This document shows positions 32,398-36,195 of a DNA stretch of 36,195 bases, in pieces. The stretch comes from Actinomycetota bacterium. GTDB lineage: Bacteria > Actinomycetota > Actinomycetes > Streptosporangiales > Streptosporangiaceae. The stretch's first letter is position 1; the number at the start of each line of letters is the position of its first letter. The stretch spans positions 1 to 36,195 of the forward strand of contig DAHUZQ010000159.1 in NCBI GenBank assembly GCA_027306495.1. Reading direction: 5' to 3'. Both the position numbers and the translations under genes were made by a program. The notes beneath the pieces were generated by a model. It had not been told where the DNA came from. It did not search any database and saw nothing but the letters and a program-made list of their open reading frames with translations.

Positions 32398-33438
32398 ATG
32401 CGGAACTACGGCATCAACTACGACACCGGAATCACCGCCGACGGGGACTGCACCCGCAAGCGGTTCGAGGATGCCGTGGTGCGACGCGAGCTGCAGATCA
32501 TCGCCACCGACCTGCACGCGACCGCGGTGCGGGTGACCGGCAACGACCCGCAGCGGCTGGCGCAGGCCGGCGAGCACGCGCTTGCCGCCGGGCTGGAGCT
32601 GTGGTTCTCGCCAGTCCCGGTAGGCCTGGAATCCGGCGCGCTGCCCGGATACTTCGCCGACTGCGCAGGCGAGGCCGAACGGCTCCGGCGGGCACATGTG
32701 GGCCGGGTGGTGCTCGTGGCTGGGTGCGAGATCTCACTGTGGTGCGCCGGGTACTTCCCCGGCGGCGACAATGTCGCCGATCGCATCGCCACGGTGATCG
32801 ACCCGGACCTGTCACGCAAACCGGACATCATGGCAGCGCTGGCCAGCGGGCTGGAGCGGGCCCGGCACACGCTTCGGGACATCGTGCGCGCAGCCAGGGA
32901 AAATTTCGCCGGGCCGATCACCTACGCGGCCGCGCCGTGGGAAACCGTCGACTGGGGACTTTTCGACCTGGTCTCCGTGGATGCCTACCGCGACGCGGAC
33001 AACGCCGCCGGCTACCGGAAGGCGCTGCGCGCCTACCAGCGTTTCGGCAAACCGGTCGCCGTCACCGAGTTCGGCTGCTGCACCTACCGCGGCGCGGCCG
33101 ACCGCGGCGGCATGGGCTGGATGATCGTCGAGGAGAAAGCTGGCCCGCCCATTATCCCGGGTACCTACGAGCGCGATGAGGAGGAGCAGGTCCGCCACCT
33201 GCACGACATGCTCGCCATCTACGAAGCCGACGGCGTCGACTCAGCGTTCTGGCACACTTTCGCCGGATTCGAGTTTCCCCGGCACCCTACCGACCCGCAT
33301 CGCGACTTCGACCTCGCTTCCTACGGAATCGTCGCGGTCCTCGACAACCGACGAGGCACCACCTACCCGGACATGCCCTGGGAGCCGAAAAAGGTCTTCG
33401 GCGCGCTCGCCGCCGCCTATGCACGCGCCCGGCCATGA
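32398..33438 (+). CDS. TIM-barrel glycoside-hydrolase-like protein
   Basis: The 346-residue protein starts MRNYGINYDTGI and reads like a clan GH-A type TIM barrel. Strand ends are ATAVRVTGND, GLELWFSPVP, VVLVAGCEISLW (a Glu at the strand-4 acid/base position), DLVSVDAYRDA, KPVAVTEFGC (Glu at the strand-7 nucleophile position) and VDSAFWHTFAGF. The last segment ends TYPDMPWEPKKVFGALA. Related actinobacterial proteins exist, and I recall that some carry abortive-infection labels, but nothing in this sequence supports a phage role. There is no signal peptide, so it acts in the cytoplasm. The substrate is unknown. Controlled by the divergent TetR gene, and placed between parB and parA. Confidence 0.75.
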   Translation: MRNYGINYDTGITADGDCTRKRFEDAVVRRELQIIATDLHATAVRVTGNDPQRLAQAGEHALAAGLELWFSPVPVGLESGALPGYFADCAGEAERLRRAHVGRVVLVAGCEISLWCAGYFPGGDNVADRIATVIDPDLSRKPDIMAALASGLERARHTLRDIVRAARENFAGPITYAAAPWETVDWGLFDLVSVDAYRDADNAAGYRKALRAYQRFGKPVAVTEFGCCTYRGAADRGGMGWMIVEEKAGPPIIPGTYERDEEEQVRHLHDMLAIYEADGVDSAFWHTFAGFEFPRHPTDPHRDFDLASYGIVAVLDNRRGTTYPDMPWEPKKVFGALAAAYARARP

Positions 33439-33642
33439 CAGCGGCAACCCCCACCTGTCACGTCCCGCCTGCCCCCCAGAGGCAGTGAGCCCTGCTCGCT
33501 GGCGAGGCTGGCCGCTGCGATGTCACGAGCGGTGAGGGTGGCGCGCCAACCCCCCCACCTGCCCAGTTGCGGGTCAAAGCCGGGCAGTGCCCTGCCCAGA
33601 ACTGATCCCGGCCCACGGAGGAACCAGATAACCCCGCGGTCG

Positions 33643-33681
33643 CTGACCGGCCAAGGCCGGACCTGGTCTGGCTCCGGTCAG
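33643..33681 (-). terminator. Possible parA terminator
   Basis: On the minus strand CTGACCGG (overlapping the parA stop) pairs with CCGGTCAG 23 bases later, and an inner CCGGCC-TT-GGCCGG hairpin competes with it. There is no T run. The structure would end parA transcription well before parB. Confidence 0.4.
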
Positions 33682-34913
33682 TTCGGCTGACTGGCCGTCA
33701 CGTTCCGCTGCGCCACCTCATGGGCGGCCTCCAGATAGGCCTGGGCACCGCTCGAGCCGGGATCGTAGGTGATGACTGACTGCCCGTAACTCGGCGCCTC
33801 GGAGACCCGCACGCTGCGCGGGATCACCGTGCCGATCACCACATCCCCGAAGTGCTCACGCACCTCTTCCGCCACCTGGGAAGCCAGCCGCGTCCGCCCG
33901 TCGTACATCGTGAGGAGGATGGTCGACACGCTCAGCCGGGGATTCAGGTGGCCGCGCACCAGATCCACGGTCCGCAGCAACTGTTCCAGGCCTTCGAGCG
34001 CGTAGTACTCACACTGGATCGGGATCAGCACCTCGGCCGCGGCGACGAGCGCGTTGACTGTGAGCAGGCCAAGGGAGGGTGGGCAGTCGATGAAGACGTA
34101 GTCCAGTTCGGAGGTGTCGTACCCGTTGAGCGCCCGGCCGAGCCGCGACTCGCGCGCCACCAGCGGGACCAGTTCGATCTCAGCGCCCGCGAGGTCGATC
34201 GTGGCGGGTGCGCAGTACAGGTCCCCGATCCCGCTGACCTCCTTCACGATGCCCACCAAGGGCTGGTCCTCCACCAGGACGTTGTACACCGATGGCGTGC
34301 CGGACCGGTGCTCCACATCGAACGCCGTGGAGGCGTTGCCCTGCGGATCGAGATCGACCACCAGGACCCGCGCACCATGCAGTGCCAGGCTGGCGGCCAG
34401 GTTCACCGCCGTGGTGGTCTTGCCCACACCACCCTTCTGGTTCGCGATGGTGATGACCCGGCACGACGCAGGGCGCGGCCACCGCGCCTGTTCGCCGGTG
34501 AGCCCAGCCAGTGCGGCCTCCGCCGCGCTCATCCCTGATGCCGCTGGGGCCCCGGCCCGGCCATTGCCCGCCATCGGCGCCGCCGAGCCGGCAACTCCCG
34601 TCCCCATGGAGGATTCACGTGAAACCGCCGCCGCCAGTGCCCTCCGCACTCTCGCTGGAGCCTGCGCGGACAGGGCGCCGTTCACACCCTCACCCGGTCC
34701 TGCGGGTCCGGGTCCTGCGGCCAGGCCGACGGTGGTACTGACCCTGACGTCCTCGCTGTCACCGAGGGCGTCAGCGAGGACGGCTGCCTCACCCGCCCGC
34801 GGCCAGCCCAGGCCGCTCGGCGCGGGCCCGCGGACCGGCGCGGCCGCCACGGGCGCACAGACTCCGGCGGCCCGGGACCGGCCCGGCCAGCCGACCCCCT
34901 TGGCGGAACCCAT
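33678..34913 (-). CDS. parA: Chromosome-partitioning ATPase ParA
   Basis: ParA is the DNA-bound ATPase that moves ParB-parS complexes. From ATG 34913 it has 411 residues; AAGGGAG 8 bases upstream supports this start. The ATPase begins at about 152 (CRVITIANQKGGVGKTT, deviant Walker A at 160-166) and contains VLVVDLDPQGN, YVFIDCPPSLGLLTVNAL and TILLTMYDGRT. The first 150 residues are Ala/Gly/Pro-rich and look disordered, longer than in Streptomyces ParA as I recall it. They include VSRES at 97-101, where the DNA is a parS-like site; Streptomyces ParA has VSRET at the like place. The operon partner parB is displaced by 2.4 kb. Confidence 0.95.
   Translation of the reverse strand: MGSAKGVGWPGRSRAAGVCAPVAAAPVRGPAPSGLGWPRAGEAAVLADALGDSEDVRVSTTVGLAAGPGPAGPGEGVNGALSAQAPARVRRALAAAVSRESSMGTGVAGSAAPMAGNGRAGAPAASGMSAAEAALAGLTGEQARWPRPASCRVITIANQKGGVGKTTTAVNLAASLALHGARVLVVDLDPQGNASTAFDVEHRSGTPSVYNVLVEDQPLVGIVKEVSGIGDLYCAPATIDLAGAEIELVPLVARESRLGRALNGYDTSELDYVFIDCPPSLGLLTVNALVAAAEVLIPIQCEYYALEGLEQLLRTVDLVRGHLNPRLSVSTILLTMYDGRTRLASQVAEEVREHFGDVVIGTVIPRSVRVSEAPSYGQSVITYDPGSSGAQAYLEAAHEVAQRNVTASQPN
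34612..34625. promoter_or_regulatory. parS-like site inside parA
   Basis: GATTCACGTGAAAC (minus strand GTTTCACGTGAATC) matches the 14-base parS palindrome at 13 of 14 positions. It encodes Val-Ser-Arg-Glu-Ser in the ParA N-terminal extension. The single change breaks the symmetry of one outer base pair, so binding may be weaker. Confidence 0.7.
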
Positions 34914-34951
34914 CACCGCGCTCCCTTCGCTGCCACCTCGCCATAGTGACC

Positions 34952-35614
34952 TCACGGCCCCGCTGTGATCCGGACCACTGTCGCAGCCTGATCGACCTTA
35001 CCGCTCCCGGGCCGGACCACATCGACACTCCGCACGCCAAGCCGCCGCAATACCGGCCTGGCCGCCACCACTTCCTCCGCAGCACGCGACCCTTTGATCG
35101 CCAGCACCGTACCCCCGGGCCGTACCAGGCCGAGGGCCAGCGGGGCCAGGCGGGTGAGCGGGGCCACAGCCCGCGCCGTGACCACGTCTGCCTGGAGTTC
35201 ACCGGCGCAGTCCTCGGCACGCCCCCGGATCACCCGGGCGCTCGTGATACCCAGCGTTTCCAGGCATTGCGTCAGGAAAGCCGTCCGGCGCAGCATCGGT
35301 TCCAGCAGTGTCACCCGGACGTCGGGCATGAGCAGGGCCAGGACGATGCCGGGCAGCCCGGCGCCTGAGCCCAGATCGATAAGTTCGCTGGGGTGGGGAA
35401 CCAATTCCGCGACCACACCGCTGTTGAGCAGATGCCGCTCCCACAGCCGGGGCACTTCAGACGGCCCGATCAGCCCCCGCTCGACACTCGGGCCAGCGAG
35501 CAACGCCGCATACCGGCGGATCAGGGGAAGAACAGCGCCGAACACCTGCTCGGCCGCACCCGGCGCCGGTGGGAGCAACCCGCCGGGCCCAGTCTCAGCC
35601 GACAGGGAGCACAA
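34952..35614 (-). CDS. rsmG: 16S rRNA (guanine-527-N7) methyltransferase
   Basis: RsmG methylates G527 of 16S rRNA with S-adenosylmethionine; loss gives low-level streptomycin resistance. The 220-residue protein has the family start region (VLPLIRRYAALLAGPSVERGLIGPSEVPRLWERHLLNS in part), the SAM motif LIDLGSGAGLPGIVLALL and later VVTARAVAPLTRLAPLALGLVRPGGTVLAIKG. The start is unsure: TTG 35614 overlaps the jag end by 20 bases and has only GGGTGG before it; in-frame starts further in are possible. It lies between jag and parA as in most actinobacteria. Confidence 0.94.
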   Translation of the reverse strand: MCSLSAETGPGGLLPPAPGAAEQVFGAVLPLIRRYAALLAGPSVERGLIGPSEVPRLWERHLLNSGVVAELVPHPSELIDLGSGAGLPGIVLALLMPDVRVTLLEPMLRRTAFLTQCLETLGITSARVIRGRAEDCAGELQADVVTARAVAPLTRLAPLALGLVRPGGTVLAIKGSRAAEEVVAARPVLRRLGVRSVDVVRPGSGKVDQAATVVRITAGP

Positions 35615-36195
35615 CCACCCGGCGGTTGGGCTCCTCGCCCTCCGACTCGCTCCGCAGCCCCGCCGCGGCCACAGCGTCGTGCACCACCTTGCGCTCGAAC
35701 GGCGTCATCGCCGACAACCGCCGCGCCACACCTGTCCGGCCCACCTCTTCAGCGGCGTCACGGCCCAGTGAGGTGAGTTCCTCCCGTCGCCGTGCCCGGT
35801 AGCCACTGACATCGAGCATGATCCGCGAACGGGAACCGGTCTGCCGGTGCACCGCCAGCCGGGTCAGTTCCTGGAGCGCTTCGAGCACCTCTCCGCGCCT
35901 GCCCACGAGTTCGTCGAGGGTGGCCCCGACCACCGACACGACAGGCCGTTCGCCATCGACGTCCATGTCGATGTCCCCATCGAGATCCGCCGCGTCCAGC
36001 AGTCCCTCGACGTAGTCCGCGGCGATCTCGCCCTCCTGCTCGAGGTCGGCCACACTCGGCCGGGCACGCGACCCGTCCTCCTCAGCCTCCTCCAGCGCGT
36101 CTTCGCTCTCATCGACCTCGTCATCGCCGTCCCAGTCCAGCGTCGCGCCGTCCTCGGCGCCGTCAGCCGTCTCGTCCTCAGCGATCACTTCGGCC
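35595..36195 (-). CDS. jag: KhpB/Jag RNA-binding protein (5' end at window edge)
   Basis: The visible 197 residues begin with an acidic, disordered stretch (about 1-45), then VADLEQEGEIAADYVEGLLDAADLDGDIDMDV, a KH-type domain (about 80-135, with VVGATLDELVGRRGEVLEALQELTRLAV in which the degenerate KH loop is seen) and an R3H domain (about 140-197: MTPFERKVVHDAVA, then SEGEEPNRRVVVLP). It binds RNA with KhpA and affects cell-wall growth and division in other bacteria. GTG 36188 could be the start but has no ribosome-binding site, and the frame stays open to the edge, so the true start may lie outside. yidC is the expected next gene. Confidence 0.92.
   Translation of the reverse strand, partial: AEVIAEDETADGAEDGATLDWDGDDEVDESEDALEEAEEDGSRARPSVADLEQEGEIAADYVEGLLDAADLDGDIDMDVDGERPVVSVVGATLDELVGRRGEVLEALQELTRLAVHRQTGSRSRIMLDVSGYRARRREELTSLGRDAAEEVGRTGVARRLSAMTPFERKVVHDAVAAAGLRSESEGEEPNRRVVVLPVG

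Overview
The window is a high-GC actinobacterial chromosome segment close to the replication origin. Its gene content and order match the conserved block left of oriC in Streptomyces and its relatives. In window order this is dnaB, the rplI-rpsR-ssb-rpsF group, a GT87 membrane protein, a class A penicillin-binding protein, a DUF5318 protein, padR, ino1, the CCA-adding enzyme, a DUF6049 protein, murJ, a pseudokinase, sigM with its anti-sigma factor, trxB, trxA, a GNAT protein, parB, parA, rsmG and jag. dnaA and oriC themselves would lie beyond the right edge. Inositol phosphate synthase (mycothiol and phosphatidylinositol precursor), a SigR-type promoter and a mycobacterial-type MurJ/pseudokinase pair all fit an actinomycete, perhaps near Streptosporangiales. 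The genus cannot be fixed from sequence reading alone.

Layout. 1-2000: tRNA-Arg, a DinB-like protein, an alpha/beta hydrolase and the remnant of a PIN-domain toxin. 2000-7000: dnaB, which carries a class 3 intein with a decayed homing endonuclease; a DnaA-box palindrome upstream of dnaB; a small repeat-bearing gene; and the ribosomal-protein/ssb operon. 7000-13400: a small membrane protein, an endonuclease IV gene cut off by a convergent GT87 gene, a large bifunctional penicillin-binding protein, and a zinc-ribbon DUF5318 protein. 13500-17150: padR, ino1, a cupin gene and an MFS exporter, with a clear PadR-like operator at the front. 17070-26400: cca on the minus strand, then the cell-envelope group DUF6049-murJ-pseudokinase-sigM-anti-sigma. 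26400-27900: trxB and trxA behind a SigR-type promoter, closed by a bidirectional terminator. 27950-31320: GNAT, a 33-bp tandem repeat, an aldolase-like PLP enzyme that is probably leaderless, a parS site and parB. 31320-33640: a TetR regulator and a TIM-barrel hydrolase-like gene, divergent around one operator, sitting between parB and parA. 33640-36195: parA with a parS-like site inside its coding region, rsmG and jag.

The genes serve chromosome replication and segregation (dnaB, ssb, parA, parB, parS), translation (rplI, rpsR, rpsF, rsmG, cca, tRNA), cell-wall synthesis and its control (class A PBP, murJ, pseudokinase, sigM, anti-sigma) and thiol redox balance (trxBA, ino1). The points most worth a second look are the intein, the cassette that splits parA from parB, the truncated nfo, the DnaA-box palindrome upstream of dnaB and several repeat or palindrome elements between genes.
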